Below are positions 52,201 to 61,930 of a stretch of DNA of 64,000 nucleotides, one piece after another. The notes under the pieces are model-generated. The model made no database searches. It was not told where the DNA came from and saw nothing but the letters and a program-made list of their open reading frames with translations. Source of the stretch: Pseudo-nitzschia pungens (lineage: Eukaryota; Bacillariophyta; Bacillariophyceae; Bacillariales; Bacillariaceae); contig CM074760.1 of assembly GCA_037355855.1 (NCBI GenBank), positions 3,588,501 to 3,652,500 on the forward strand, in the 5' to 3' direction. A program made the position numbers and the translations under genes. Numbering within the stretch: the first letter of the stretch is position 1; the number at the start of each line of letters is the position of its first letter.

Positions 52201-53251
52201 ATGGTGGACAAGGCGAGTAGCGTGATCGACGAAGAGAGCGCCAGAGGTGTATTGTAAGTCTTCCTTTTCTTTGCCATACATGTCGGGTAGTCTACCTCGA
52301 ACAGAGCTTTGGTAGAGATCAACCGACACACGCTGTCCTGGCTGAACAATATTAACTGATGATTTCCCCTCGTTGGCGGCAATCGATTGGGTGCGTTGAG
52401 ATGGAGGCGTTACTCGTTTTTGTTTAGCGTACTGACAAGCTTCACACAGTGGAGTGGGACAATGGGAGTTTTTGGCGTTGGATGGCTGAATTAGGCGAGT
52501 CTTATCAGCCTGAGCTTTGGTGAGAAGTGACTGGACATGTCCAAAGTTAATATGCCCGAGTCGATTACGCCATAGGAGGAGCTCGCGTTGCTCACTGGTC
52601 AGGTTCCAGTTACTCTTTTGTAATATCGAGGCACCTTGAGTTACGACCGTTGGCATCGCTGATGTACCTAAGTAGTTAAAGGTCGTAGCTTGATCGATGG
52701 CTACGGCTGCACTCGAGCATAAATATCGGGCATAGTTAACAAACCGATCGCTAATTGGCGAGTACCGCTGTCGCTGGCATTTGGTGCGGTTTGAATTGGA
52801 TGGATGTAGAGCCTGATGGGTGAGCATAACTGGTAGGTTGCTCCCATGTTCCATTGGGAACCGGAGGACTGTACCATCTTGAAGCTGTAGTGCTGCGCCT
52901 GGAGGGTTGACGGTGAGCGAGCAGTTGGCACCAGATGCTGCTTTATGATATTCGATGTATCCTTGTGGGGAGAACAGTCTGACGGTGGCCTCTGGAATGT
53001 AGTACCCTTCCGTTTCAATAATGGCTCTTACACCGTGCATGTCTTCTATGTCCCAGTGGACTAATCCTTCTCCGCTGACGCAAGCCATGTCTCCGGTTAG
53101 TCCCTTGATACTGGGTGAGTCTGGAACTATGGGCTTTTGAAGGAAGTCCCGTTCAAGTGGTGTGATTGAACTAGAGGCGCCAGTGTCGATCACTATAGGT
53201 GGCTCGTTCTGTCTTGCTGATGTGTAGATGGCTGGACTAGTTAGTGGCAAC
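49213..53251 (-). CDS. Copia-4 pol, main part (protease to RNase H), one in-frame TGA
   Basis: Continues from 59094 across gypsy-2. In order: protease PIVIDTGASSSITP; GAG-pre-integrase LLLWRNRLGHINFGH with CEACQYAKQKR; integrase core with VSVDLYQS, YAADNNPF and NCTERSIQT; a Ser/Pro/Glu-rich linker that includes a 21-bp coding minisatellite (51290-51366); reverse transcriptase with QIDYTAAFVHA and CLIYVDDALLF; and RNase H with IYVDAAFACG, STMELEY, VHEDNQGA and KADFLTKPL. A TGA at 50092-50094, in GVLID-TGA-RDDGT shortly after the RT domain, lies in an otherwise continuous frame and looks like a point mutation (for example of Trp or Arg). As read, RNase H would be lost. Confidence 0.88.
51290..51366 (-). 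repeat. 21-bp coding minisatellite in the copia-4 pol linker
   Basis: About 3.5 copies of GGCTCCCTCTGGAGCCGACG plus one base, encoding a 7-residue SAPEGAS unit between integrase and RT. Confidence 0.9.
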
Positions 53252-53440
53252 TGCCATACCCCGGGTCTACTAGTGATTAGAATAGTAGTGATATGCAAAT
53301 TGTGAGCTCTATTGATTAGTCTATTTGCTACAGTTCTAAGAGCCCTCCGAATCAGCGATTCTGTCGACTCGCCGATTGTTTTTATCCTTATCCTTAATCC
53401 AGTCCCGGGTGCGCTCGTGACTGTATTTTGGTGCACGGCA
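53252..53440 (-). repeat. Gypsy-2 3' LTR (189 bp)
   Basis: Identical by eye to 58905-59093; about ten differences from the gypsy-1 LTRs. Confidence 0.94.
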
Positions 53441-53458
53441 TACTCCTCCATGGTACTG

Positions 53459-56400
53459 TTACGATTGAATAGGATCCCTGCAATAATAGGGGTGTACTCT
53501 CCTGATGTTAACCCGGTCGGTTACAAAGGGCGCAGTTTCAATAGTTACAGTTCCATTGTTATGGGCCTTGAGCACCTTGTAAGGTCCTTGTCGTGGGAAG
53601 GATAGTTTCGGGATAATGCCCTTCCTCTCCAAGGTGACATAGTCTCCTTCCTTATAGACATGGGGAATCCGCTTCCGGTTCTCCCTGATGTTGCTCTTAT
53701 GGATACTCTTTTGTTTCCTTGCTTGGATTGCTTCCCAATCCGCTGGGAAGTTTACAGGCATGAACATGTCCCTTCCAAACACCAGTTGTGCCGGAGAGTA
53801 TCCCAGCGTGGTGTGGATGGCACTTCTAATAGCGTATGCTGCCTTGGTAGTGAATTCCTCAAAAGGATCCTCCTCGTGGAGGTCCCTTTGTTCCAGGTTA
53901 AAGGACAGTAGACAGTCCTTCAGCACCTGGTGGATTCTTTCCAGCACTGAGTTGGATTGTGGGTTCCAGGCGCCACTGGGCTTTCTTTTCATTCCCATGT
54001 TATCACAGAGTTCTTGGAACTCTGCTTTGAACTCGCTCCCGCCATCAAAGCCAATTTCCTTTGGGCGCGGATACCTTGCTAGCCAGGTACTGTCTAACAA
54101 ACGTTGAGTTTCTGCTGCATTTGGGGAGTCCTTTAGATGGGCCAATTCAAACCATCCGGTCACTGGATCCACCATGGTGAGAACATGGATGTGGTATTCT
54201 TTACCATTTTTATTGTGGACAGTTGCAGGTCCCCAGAGGTCCACATTGACCCTCTGCCATTTGGTGACTTCCACTGCTTTCTCCGGTAGTAGTCCATACT
54301 TCTTCCGGCCACTCTTTTTGAACATCTGGCACGTGTGACAGTGTTTACAAAGATCCTGAACGTCCTTTCGTAGGCCTTTCCAGGTGAACACCGAGCGTAT
54401 GCTCTGTTCCATTCTCTTTTCTCCGGGATGGACCAACATGCTGTGGTACCATTCCATGACTCTGTCCTTGAGTTTGTCGGGAATCAGAATCTTTCCTTCT
54501 TTGTGGATTAGGTTGTAACCTTCCACCATTTTGGTGGTTAGTCGATTGTCTTTCTCCAGAGCATTCACGATTCCTGTGTCCTGTTGCTGGTAGAACTGAA
54601 TCATGTCCGGGGCAAGTGGGAATGCACTATTGCCCTGGAATTCTTCCGGCGCTTCTCCAAGCGGGAATAGGAGTTGCCGGAGGTGCTCTTCCTCATCCGC
54701 GCAGGTGAGGGGCTTATTTGGTGGTAGCCATTCCACTGTGTCCGCTGGGTCATCTGTGATGTCCAGGCGAGACAGCGCGTCTGCTGCATCGTTGTCTTTG
54801 CCAGCAACGTGCTTGACTACGGGGTGGAACTCCTCCATGAGGAGTCTCCATCGGACCATCCTTTGGGTGGGCATCTGCTGATAGAGCAGGTTAAGGTGGT
54901 CTGTGTGAATAATTACATCTTGTCCTCGTAGGATTCCCTCAAATGCTTTTAGCCCTTCTACTATGCCCAGGAGTTCTTTCTCTCCAACCGTGTAGTTGAG
55001 CTGCGCCGAGTTCAGCTTCCGGGTGTAGAAACCAAGGGGCTTGACATCTTGGCATACAGTTGCTCCCAGTTGCCTGTCGCTGGCGTCTGAGTAGAGATGA
55101 AATGGTTTCGTAAAGTCTGGGAATGCAAGCTTTGCTTCATCCGCGAGCATTCTCTTCGCCTCCATGAAAGCTTTCTGCTCTGCTGGACCCCAATACCAGT
55201 TCATTTTGCCCTTTTTCCCTGCTAGTTTGTTCAGAGGGGCTAGGATGTGGGAGCGGCGCTTCCACATGTCCCGGTAGAAATTTACCATTCCAAGAAACAT
55301 CTTGAGTTGCTTGGTGTTCTTGGGGGCTTCCAGGCGTTTCATTGCCTCCAGTTTCTTTGGCTGGGGCTGAATGCCCTCTGTTGTTAACAGAAATCCCAGA
55401 TACTCCACCTCTTTTTGCATGAAGAAGGATTTCCGTAGGTTGGCTCTGAAGCCAGCATCATCCAGTCGCTGTAGGACTGTATCGATTTTGTGGAGATGGT
55501 CCTGTTCCGATTCCCCCTCTCGTTGGATGATTAAGATGTCGTCGATGTAGACGAGGACATAGTCCAGGTCACCGAGTAGGTTCATCATGACGGACTGGAA
55601 GATATCCGGTGCGCATGCGATCCCCATAGCCAATCGCTTGTAGGCATACTTTCCCCACGGCAAGATGGTAGAGCAGATTTTCTGGCTCTCTTTGCAGATG
55701 GGGATGGTGTAGTACCCTTGGGATAAGTCCAGTGCCGTAGCAGACTTAAATTTCTGTAGTCTTTGGATGGTTTCCCCAATTCGTGGTAGGGGGAACGGCT
55801 TTCGTTGAATGGCTGCATTCATCTTCCGAAAGTCCGTAAGGACTCGTATGTCCCCTGTCTTTTTGGGTTGACAGAACGTCGGTGATGCCCATGGTGAGTC
55901 ATCATCATGTGGAAGTTTCTCCAGGACTCCAATGTCACAGAGCCTGTTGATTTCCTTCCGGAGTGCTTGTTCAAAGGCATGGGGTACTGAATAGTACCTC
56001 TGCCTGACCGGTTTAACCCCTGGTTGGAGTTCGATAGATACCGGTTCAATATTCTTGAGCAGTCCCAGACCTCCTCCAAAGAGTGTGGGGAACTTCTTCA
56101 ATGTTTTCTTCAGGGCCTCCTTGGACGCGTCTGTGATCTCCAGGTCGTTGACCATGGAGTCTATATCTACTTTGGAGTAGTCGGCGTCCAGGATCTTGGC
56201 TTGCCTTTCTTCCTCCTGTTGGAGGATTGGACTCTGTGTGTTGGCAAAGAATACTGCCTCACATTTGTCCGGGTTAGCGAGTTCCCCCATTCCCTTCATG
56301 GGGATGGAGTCACCTTGCCATGAGATTGTTCGGGAGCTGTATTTGATATCCAGTCCCAGTTGTGCCATTAGGTCAGATCCTATGATCACGTCATAGGGTA

Positions 56401-56722
56401 CCTCCTCGTGGTGATGGTATTCATCCACTTGGAAGGTCCACTTGATGGTCTTTGAGTTTGAAAACTCTATCAACTTCAGTCCCACTGAAGCCGCGGACTT
56501 TGTTCGAAATTTGCCCCCATAGGTATTATAGGTGACAGATCGTTGGTCCCGGTTCGTAAGTTGACTGCGGTCGACAAAGTGCCTTAGAATTATGGACTTG
56601 GAGCAACCTGAATCCAGTAGGCCCCGGAGCATCCTCCCCCTTCCTTTATGGTCCAATACCTCCACACAGACGTCCGCAAATCGATTGATTATGCGTGGTC
56701 CGGTGTGGATGGTATTGGCCAT
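53459..56722 (-). CDS. pol: Gypsy-2 pol, 1087 aa, intact
   Basis: Full polyprotein with its start ATG directly after the gag TGA. Protease LLDSGCSK (residues 35-42), reverse transcriptase with YIDD near residue 391, RNase H (LYSDASD, GEKELLG, HTDHLN, ADALSRL), integrase zinc finger (VHPGEKR ... CKHCHTC), core Asp in NVDLWGP (about 828), Asp in GFDGGSEF (about 890), Glu in NSVLERIHQ (about 926, giving D-35-E), and a GPY-type C-terminal module. It ends 18 bp before the LTR. All catalytic residues are present. Confidence 0.95.
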   Translation of the reverse strand: MANTIHTGPRIINRFADVCVEVLDHKGRGRMLRGLLDSGCSKSIILRHFVDRSQLTNRDQRSVTYNTYGGKFRTKSAASVGLKLIEFSNSKTIKWTFQVDEYHHHEEVPYDVIIGSDLMAQLGLDIKYSSRTISWQGDSIPMKGMGELANPDKCEAVFFANTQSPILQQEEERQAKILDADYSKVDIDSMVNDLEITDASKEALKKTLKKFPTLFGGGLGLLKNIEPVSIELQPGVKPVRQRYYSVPHAFEQALRKEINRLCDIGVLEKLPHDDDSPWASPTFCQPKKTGDIRVLTDFRKMNAAIQRKPFPLPRIGETIQRLQKFKSATALDLSQGYYTIPICKESQKICSTILPWGKYAYKRLAMGIACAPDIFQSVMMNLLGDLDYVLVYIDDILIIQREGESEQDHLHKIDTVLQRLDDAGFRANLRKSFFMQKEVEYLGFLLTTEGIQPQPKKLEAMKRLEAPKNTKQLKMFLGMVNFYRDMWKRRSHILAPLNKLAGKKGKMNWYWGPAEQKAFMEAKRMLADEAKLAFPDFTKPFHLYSDASDRQLGATVCQDVKPLGFYTRKLNSAQLNYTVGEKELLGIVEGLKAFEGILRGQDVIIHTDHLNLLYQQMPTQRMVRWRLLMEEFHPVVKHVAGKDNDAADALSRLDITDDPADTVEWLPPNKPLTCADEEEHLRQLLFPLGEAPEEFQGNSAFPLAPDMIQFYQQQDTGIVNALEKDNRLTTKMVEGYNLIHKEGKILIPDKLKDRVMEWYHSMLVHPGEKRMEQSIRSVFTWKGLRKDVQDLCKHCHTCQMFKKSGRKKYGLLPEKAVEVTKWQRVNVDLWGPATVHNKNGKEYHIHVLTMVDPVTGWFELAHLKDSPNAAETQRLLDSTWLARYPRPKEIGFDGGSEFKAEFQELCDNMGMKRKPSGAWNPQSNSVLERIHQVLKDCLLSFNLEQRDLHEEDPFEEFTTKAAYAIRSAIHTTLGYSPAQLVFGRDMFMPVNFPADWEAIQARKQKSIHKSNIRENRKRIPHVYKEGDYVTLERKGIIPKLSFPRQGPYKVLKAHNNGTVTIETAPFVTDRVNIRRVHPYYCRDPIQS

Positions 56723-58162
56723 TCAGTTGTGGGATCCTTTCTTTTTAAAGGTCTTTCTGTACTTTCTTCTGTACTCTTTGAGTTCCCGTTCGGAGATGTC
56801 GATCTCGTCATCGGAGACTTTGTGGTCAGCTTGGGCCGTGGCCAGTACATAAGAGTACTCGTGGTTCGATAGGTTCCTTCCCCAGTGGGGTTTGGAGTGT
56901 TGCTCAGTGTCTGAGTCTTGTTCTTTTGCCACAAAATGCTCCTTGAGCAGGTTGATGGTCTCCCGGTCGAACTTTCCCTTCTTGGGGGGTCCGCCGGTTA
57001 GTTTCCAGCATTTGCCGGCATGGACCTTGCCACAGGTCTTGCATAGCTGTTTGTTGCTGTTGTCCACAGGGCGCTTCTTTTTGCCAGGGGATTTCCCGTG
57101 GTGGGTTCCTCCCCCAGATGCGGCCTTGGGAGTCTTCTTGGTGACACCGGTCTGCTTTTCGAGGTCGGTGATGCGTTGTTGCATTATTGCTTCCTTCCGG
57201 ATGGTGATTTCCAGGTTTTCGAGCTTGTCGATAGTGGTGTTAAAGGAGTGGGTGTAGAGGTCCCAACTAATGTGCTCCAGCTTCTCGCGTTGGGAATGGG
57301 TCATGTTGGAATCCAAGATTTCCTTCATTTCTCCTTGGGTGAAACTTCTTGGTGTTTCTATTTGGTCACTGCCACATTCCCAGAGGCATTCTGGGAGATA
57401 GCTTTGGAGTTCGGCCATTCGATTGGCCCAGGCTCTAATGCCATGTTTGAGGTCCACGCGCATGCCTCGCATGAATCGTCGGAGGACGATATACGAGCGC
57501 TTGCCGTGTTGGTCATTGCCAAAGATTTTGAGCTTGAGGACATGCATGCACTCCTCCAAGATATCCTTCCTGTACTCCTGGGATTGGTAGTACTGGGTGA
57601 GGGCGCTTCCGACCTTTTTCTTTGGGATTGGGGACTCGAGGTTGTCGGTCTCCGATTCTTTGTCCGATCTCGCCGTGGCTGTGTCGGCTTTGTCGGCGTT
57701 TGGAGATTTCTCCTTTGCCGTCTCCTTGGAGGCTCCCGTGGGAGTTTCGGTGGCGTCTTGCCCCATTGATAGCAGGATGTTTGCTTGGTCCCTTTGTTCG
57801 ATCTCTTGGATCTTTTTCTGTACGTGCCTGGTGTGATGGACCTTGTGGGTTGGTTCGGCCAAGTAGGTCCGAGCGAGCGTTCGCTGGACAAGTGCGAGTG
57901 CCTCAGTAGAGAGAATTCTCTGTAGGACCTCCAATTTCTGGTCTCCGTGGAGTTTGTCATTGCCAGCAATTTTCTGGTCAAAGTCTCTCTTCCAGATAAG
58001 GAAGAGTTCTGGTCTTTCAGTACCATTGAGAACCTTCAGGTAGTCGCTGAATGCGATTCCACCTTGTTCGCTGTCTACATTCATCTTCACGGTGGTGGCG
58101 TCTTCCGGCCAGTCCTCCCGTGTGATGTTGAAAGGTTTCAGTTTGGTTCCTTTGGTCGCCAT
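56723..58162 (-). CDS. gag: Gypsy-2 gag, 479 aa, intact
   Basis: Starts ATG (ATKGTKLKPFNITRED). Same plan as gypsy-1 gag: charged helical body, YYQSQEYRKDI and AELQSYLPECLW blocks, basic GKSPGKKKRP, zinc knuckle CKTCGKVHAGKC, and C-terminus KKKGSHN-TGA. The C-terminal ~130 residues are nearly identical to gypsy-1, while the N-terminal ~340 share perhaps two thirds of positions. The TGA is followed at once by the pol ATG in the same frame. Confidence 0.94.
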   Translation of the reverse strand: MATKGTKLKPFNITREDWPEDATTVKMNVDSEQGGIAFSDYLKVLNGTERPELFLIWKRDFDQKIAGNDKLHGDQKLEVLQRILSTEALALVQRTLARTYLAEPTHKVHHTRHVQKKIQEIEQRDQANILLSMGQDATETPTGASKETAKEKSPNADKADTATARSDKESETDNLESPIPKKKVGSALTQYYQSQEYRKDILEECMHVLKLKIFGNDQHGKRSYIVLRRFMRGMRVDLKHGIRAWANRMAELQSYLPECLWECGSDQIETPRSFTQGEMKEILDSNMTHSQREKLEHISWDLYTHSFNTTIDKLENLEITIRKEAIMQQRITDLEKQTGVTKKTPKAASGGGTHHGKSPGKKKRPVDNSNKQLCKTCGKVHAGKCWKLTGGPPKKGKFDRETINLLKEHFVAKEQDSDTEQHSKPHWGRNLSNHEYSYVLATAQADHKVSDDEIDISERELKEYRRKYRKTFKKKGSHN

Positions 58163-58904
58163 GGTTAATCAGTTTTTTTATTTTAGTTTAGTTTAGTTAC
58201 AGTATTTCTGTAAGTTGTTATTTTGGGTGGAAATGAGCAGGAGTGGTTGTCCCAGTTTTTGCTTCTAAATTTGGTTTCCACGCGATAACTCGTGTAGTAG
58301 TTGATTTTGCTAAGATTTGCTCTCATCCATCTTGGTGGTGGGAGTTGTTTCTCTCTTTAGCTCCCGGGAATCCTGTGGTTCTCCGGAGTTGTTTCTGTTT
58401 TTATTTCGTGGGATTCGATTCCCGTGGTTCTCCGGCGTTGCTTCCCTATTAAGCAATCACCGGGCCGGTCCCACTTCCCGTTTCCCGTGGGGTTGGTGGT
58501 GTTTGGGTATTTATTATATACCTTTCCGGATATCCGTATACTTCGGTTGTGGTTGGCATCCCCTGTTCGGTCTGTCCATCCACTCAGTGTTGGTCCAATT
58601 AGTCCACTCACTGGTTTATGTGTCACTTTTTCGACACTCATTTTATTCGATTATTTCTTTTGTCGACCATGGTCCTGTTTGGGTCCTTAGGTGTCTCTGT
58701 TGCTGCTGTTGCTCCCTTCTTTGGGCGCCAACAGTTGCTGGGGTCGGTCTTCCTTGTGCTGCAGACACTGGATATCCTTCTCCCTGTTTTTTTTTTGCTT
58801 CTCTGCGCCTCCATTTTCTGGCAGTCTTTCGATCTCGTCGGCGCCTTGGCCGATCGATCTCTTTCTGCTCATGGTCATCAGCGCTCAGCTTGATTTTAAA
58901 ATCA
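58163..58904 (-). other. Gypsy-2 5' leader with palindrome at the primer-binding position
   Basis: Leader similar to that of gypsy-1. TGATTTTAAAATCA at 58891-58904 abuts the LTR exactly as in gypsy-1. Confidence 0.75.
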
Positions 58905-59093
58905 TGCCATACCCCGGGTCTACTAGTGATTAGAATAGTAGTGATATGCAAATTGTGAGCTCTATTGATTAGTCTATTTGCTACAGTTCTAAGAGCCCTC
59001 CGAATCAGCGATTCTGTCGACTCGCCGATTGTTTTTATCCTTATCCTTAATCCAGTCCCGGGTGCGCTCGTGACTGTATTTTGGTGCACGGCA
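58905..59093 (-). repeat. Gypsy-2 5' LTR (189 bp)
   Basis: Identical by eye to 53252-53440. Followed by the second GCAAC. Confidence 0.94.
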
Positions 59094-59474
59094 GCAACTG
59101 AACATCTGGGGCATAGGTGCACATGTGGTTCCGGAGGGTCTTAGCTTGGAGTAGGATCATGTGATATTCTCTGCTGCTGCTATCAAGGCGTGTAAATCTT
59201 CGTGGGAACTTGAACGTGGTAGTGTCCACAACTCGCCGATAGTGTTCTAGCGTGTCTATCGTGTTCATGTAGGACTCAAGTTCTTCAGAGGTAAAGGAGC
59301 TAGTTGCAGACTCGGAACTGATGTTCGGTTCCGTAGTGGCACAGGCCACACGATTGGCCTGTTGGGTAGGCGGTGCGACGCTAGTAGTAGCGTCGATGCC
59401 GCACGGTGCCTGGTGCAATGCCGCAGGTTGGTGAGAGGAGGTAATTGAGGCCTCGCTTTCGGTAGTGGACTATC
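59094..59474 (-). CDS. Copia-4 pol, N-terminal part before the protease
   Basis: Frame open from just after a TAG (about 59475) to the gypsy-2 insertion, continuing into the protease at 53251. Ser/Thr-rich with ESYMNTIDTLEHYRR; no known domain. It has no ATG (first start-like codon TTG at 59418) and is +1 relative to the preceding hydrophobic frame, which it overlaps by ~90 nt. It is therefore probably reached by frameshifting, or a base has been lost or gained. Confidence 0.7.
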
Positions 59475-59824
59475 CCATAATTCGTTTGGTTGTATGAGTA
59501 CAGTTTTCGAACGCGATGACTGCGACAGCGACGGTGGTTGTAGGATCTGGCCCGATGGGACTTGTTTAGTTTAGTTAGGTTGTGGTGTAGGGTATGGTAT
59601 CCGGCATGGATGAGGAGCATTGGGAGTACAAGGACTAAGAGTATTGGATGAAGCCATTTGGAGTTTGAATTTCGTTCAAGTGGATCTATGATTAAGTCGA
59701 AGACTATCTTGGTAATTCCACGAGCGGTCTGTCGAATGACGGGAGCGAGGATGTGCGCGTCCACAACACTCAGGAGATACCACAGATTCAACCATTGCTT
59801 CCACCAAATACCATACCATATCAG
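59381..59824 (-). other. Hydrophobic open frame between copia-4 gag and pol
   Basis: The gag frame continues for ~147 codons after its TGA (59825-59827, context TTG-TGA-CTG). The extension is Trp-rich at first (IWYGIWWKQWLNLWYLL), has a strong membrane-type segment (WLHPILLVLVLPMLLIHAGY), then a basic stretch with many Arg and His. There is no ATG near its start, so readthrough is the likelier route. It matches no gag or pol domain I recognise. A chance open frame cannot be excluded. Confidence 0.45.
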
Positions 59825-61511
59825 TCACAAGCTCTCCATCTTCTCGTTGCAGTGCTGCAATATTGCCATGAGTTGCAGGCGCTGGACGGCTGGGTCCGCT
59901 TTGTCATCGTAGTACATAGCAGTTGGACCGGTCATTGCAGTGCTGGCAACTGAACCGGTTCCCAGAATTTGCGTCGGAACATCTAGTTGTGCCATATTGA
60001 CTGTGGCATTGGGCATGTTAATGGTCCTTGCGTTGTTCGGGAGTCCACTTTCCGGAGTTTGATCAGGGATCCATCTGCCATTAAGGCCGGCGTCTGGATC
60101 ATAAGTGTACGGTTTCCCGTCCACTACTCGCTTTCCGTTCTCCCCGGATTCTGGAGGCCTCCATTTGTAGGGGATCCTGCGTTGCTTGGTTCCATTGGGG
60201 TGCTTGGCTCTGTTGCGCTTGATCCTTTCAGGGTCCTTTGGCTCTGGGCAATCCTTTACTAGATGACCTTCTTTGCCGCAGTTGAAGCAAACGCCGCTAC
60301 GCCACATCGTAGTAGTGGTAGCGGGTGTGGTGCCGACTGGTTGACAGAAGTTAGTGGGTTGGCCAGGAGAATCAGCAGCGATCGCTTGGCTTGCTACAAA
60401 TGTGGCCTTGCTTGGGGCTTGCTGTAGTACTTCGTCCCACTTTCCTTCCTTCGTAAGGTCCTTGTAGGCTGCATTGGCATACTCCAAGATGTACTTTGCT
60501 GAGTCCATGTCATTAATTAAGACTTGCGCTCCGCTTCGTCTCATAGCTTCGGGGTATTGCGGATTCAGTTGTGTATGAATTGAAGCTGCCTTTCGTTGAG
60601 CCTCTAGAGCTTCGAACTGTTTGTTGAAAGCGTCCACACTAGTGGTGATGAATACTCCTAGGAGGTTGCTTACGGAGTCATCTGGCAAGGCGCTTCCGTG
60701 CTTGAGTTCCTTCATGCTGTTGAAGATGGCCTTGAAGATGGTTACTACTTTGCCGATATCTTCTCCTTTGCTGTCGCTCTTGATCTTGTACGTTTCGAGA
60801 ATATGGGTCAACGCCTTGAGCATAGCTTCTCCGGTGGTGCTGACTTCATCCAAGAGCAGCTTGAGGAACAGCGGTCCACCCTGTTCGGCGGGGGGTGAAT
60901 TCCATCCATTTAGAGTGGATTGTACTGTACAGCTCCTTCTCGACATTCTTCTCATAGTATGCGAATGACCAGGTCAAGTTCTCTTGCATTAGGTGTTCCC
61001 CTGGGATGAATTCAGAGTAGTATCGTGAGGAACGTGCGACCTGTTCTGGTGTAACTTGAAGGTAGTTTCGGAAGAGATCATACTTGATTGGATTCCCGTA
61101 ACTGTCCGTCTTGAGTCTCCCATAATAGGGGTTTCCGTCAGTTTCATCAAAGGCTTTGTCGTGGGGAACGATGATGCTGAAGACGTCGATCAAGTCGTAT
61201 TTAGCGAGGTTTCGGCGATTCTCGTCGAGTAGTTTGCTAATGGAGTGGGTGTTGGTCAATTTCTCCAGGTCATTTTTGGAGATAGTGATTGAGTGAAATA
61301 GCTGCTGTTGTTTGGATTCAATTCGCTTAAGTAGGTCCATCTTATCACTCTCACTAAGGCCCTGACGATAGGCCTTAGTGTAGAATGCGGAGGTCGTGAG
61401 TTTCTTGGTTGCCTTCGGGGCTATCTTGATTTCGATGCCATTGAGGACGTACTTGGGCCCTTCAGGACTTCCGTCTTCGGTTTCGGAAGGTAGGGCTGCA
61501 TCTTTGGTCAT
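59825..61511 (-). CDS. gag: Copia-4 gag, one frameshift in a C6 run
   Basis: Starts at ATG 61511 (TKDAALPSETEDG). The first frame runs to about 60890. At a run of six C (60890-60895, G on +) the sequence continues in the next frame (PAEQGGPLFLKLLLDEV...) to TGA at 59825. A helical gag body is followed by a classical CCHC zinc knuckle, CFNCGKEGHLVKDC, then a basic segment. Sequence on both sides of the shift is clearly gag-like, so one base is missing or extra; with such young LTRs an assembly error is possible. Confidence 0.82.
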
Positions 61512-61711
61512 CTTAGGGACGGGTCTTCATTTTTGTTTGAAAATTACCTCTTCTTCGTACTGGTAGGTAAAAGGGTTCAGTTCAGTTGTTCGTGGTTCGG
61601 TCTGCGACAATGGACTGGGTGGTAGTTCCTCTTCGGTATCCATTCGCTTCTGTTGTTTAGGTTGTTCGGGGTATCGAGGTGCTGTAAAGGAGTTAGCTTG
61701 GGCTCATAACC
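61512..61711 (-). other. Copia-4 leader and tRNA-like primer-binding site
   Basis: GGGCTCATAACC (61700-61711, +) directly beside the LTR equals the anticodon arm of a CAT-anticodon (initiator-type) tRNA. The matching 10 bases occur at the same place in copia-3. Confidence 0.65.
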
Positions 61712-61925
61712 AACGGTGATATTTCTGTAGATTTGCCTACTGAGTGAGAGTATAAGTTTGATAATAAAGAGATTTCTTAAATTATAACTAAAGTATTGAT
61801 TCATTGGTATGTTTCCTTTCTTTTCTTCATTTGTTGCATTCACATGCACGGATAAGATATGCTAATTTCACTTCAACCTTGTTATTCCCGTGTGGAATAT
61901 TCTTTCAATCACGATTCGTTTGATT
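61712..61925 (-). repeat. Copia-4 5' LTR (214 bp)
   Basis: Pairs with 48967-49180. Followed by the second CTTTG (61926-61930). Confidence 0.88.
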
Positions 61926-61930
61926 CTTTG

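Larger units (their letters stand above)
53252..59093 (-). mobile_element. Gypsy-2, LTR retrotransposon (Ty3/gypsy), nested in copia-4, TSD GCAAC
   Basis: Complete 5842-bp element with identical 189-bp LTRs and a GCAAC duplication at 53247-53251 and 59094-59098. Gag and pol are both open and undamaged. It is the intact sister of gypsy-1. Probably the most recently active element in the window. Confidence 0.96.
48967..61925 (-). mobile_element. Copia-4, LTR retrotransposon (Ty1/copia), TSD CTTTG
   Basis: Minus-strand copia element with 214-bp LTRs (two visible differences) and a CTTTG duplication at 48962-48966 and 61926-61930. LTR ends are AACGG...GATT on + rather than TG...CA. They are supported by the duplication, by the purine tract GAGAGGGAG next to the 3' LTR and by a tRNA-like site next to the 5' LTR. 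Gypsy-2 is nested just before the protease; without it the element is about 7.1 kb. Confidence 0.9.
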
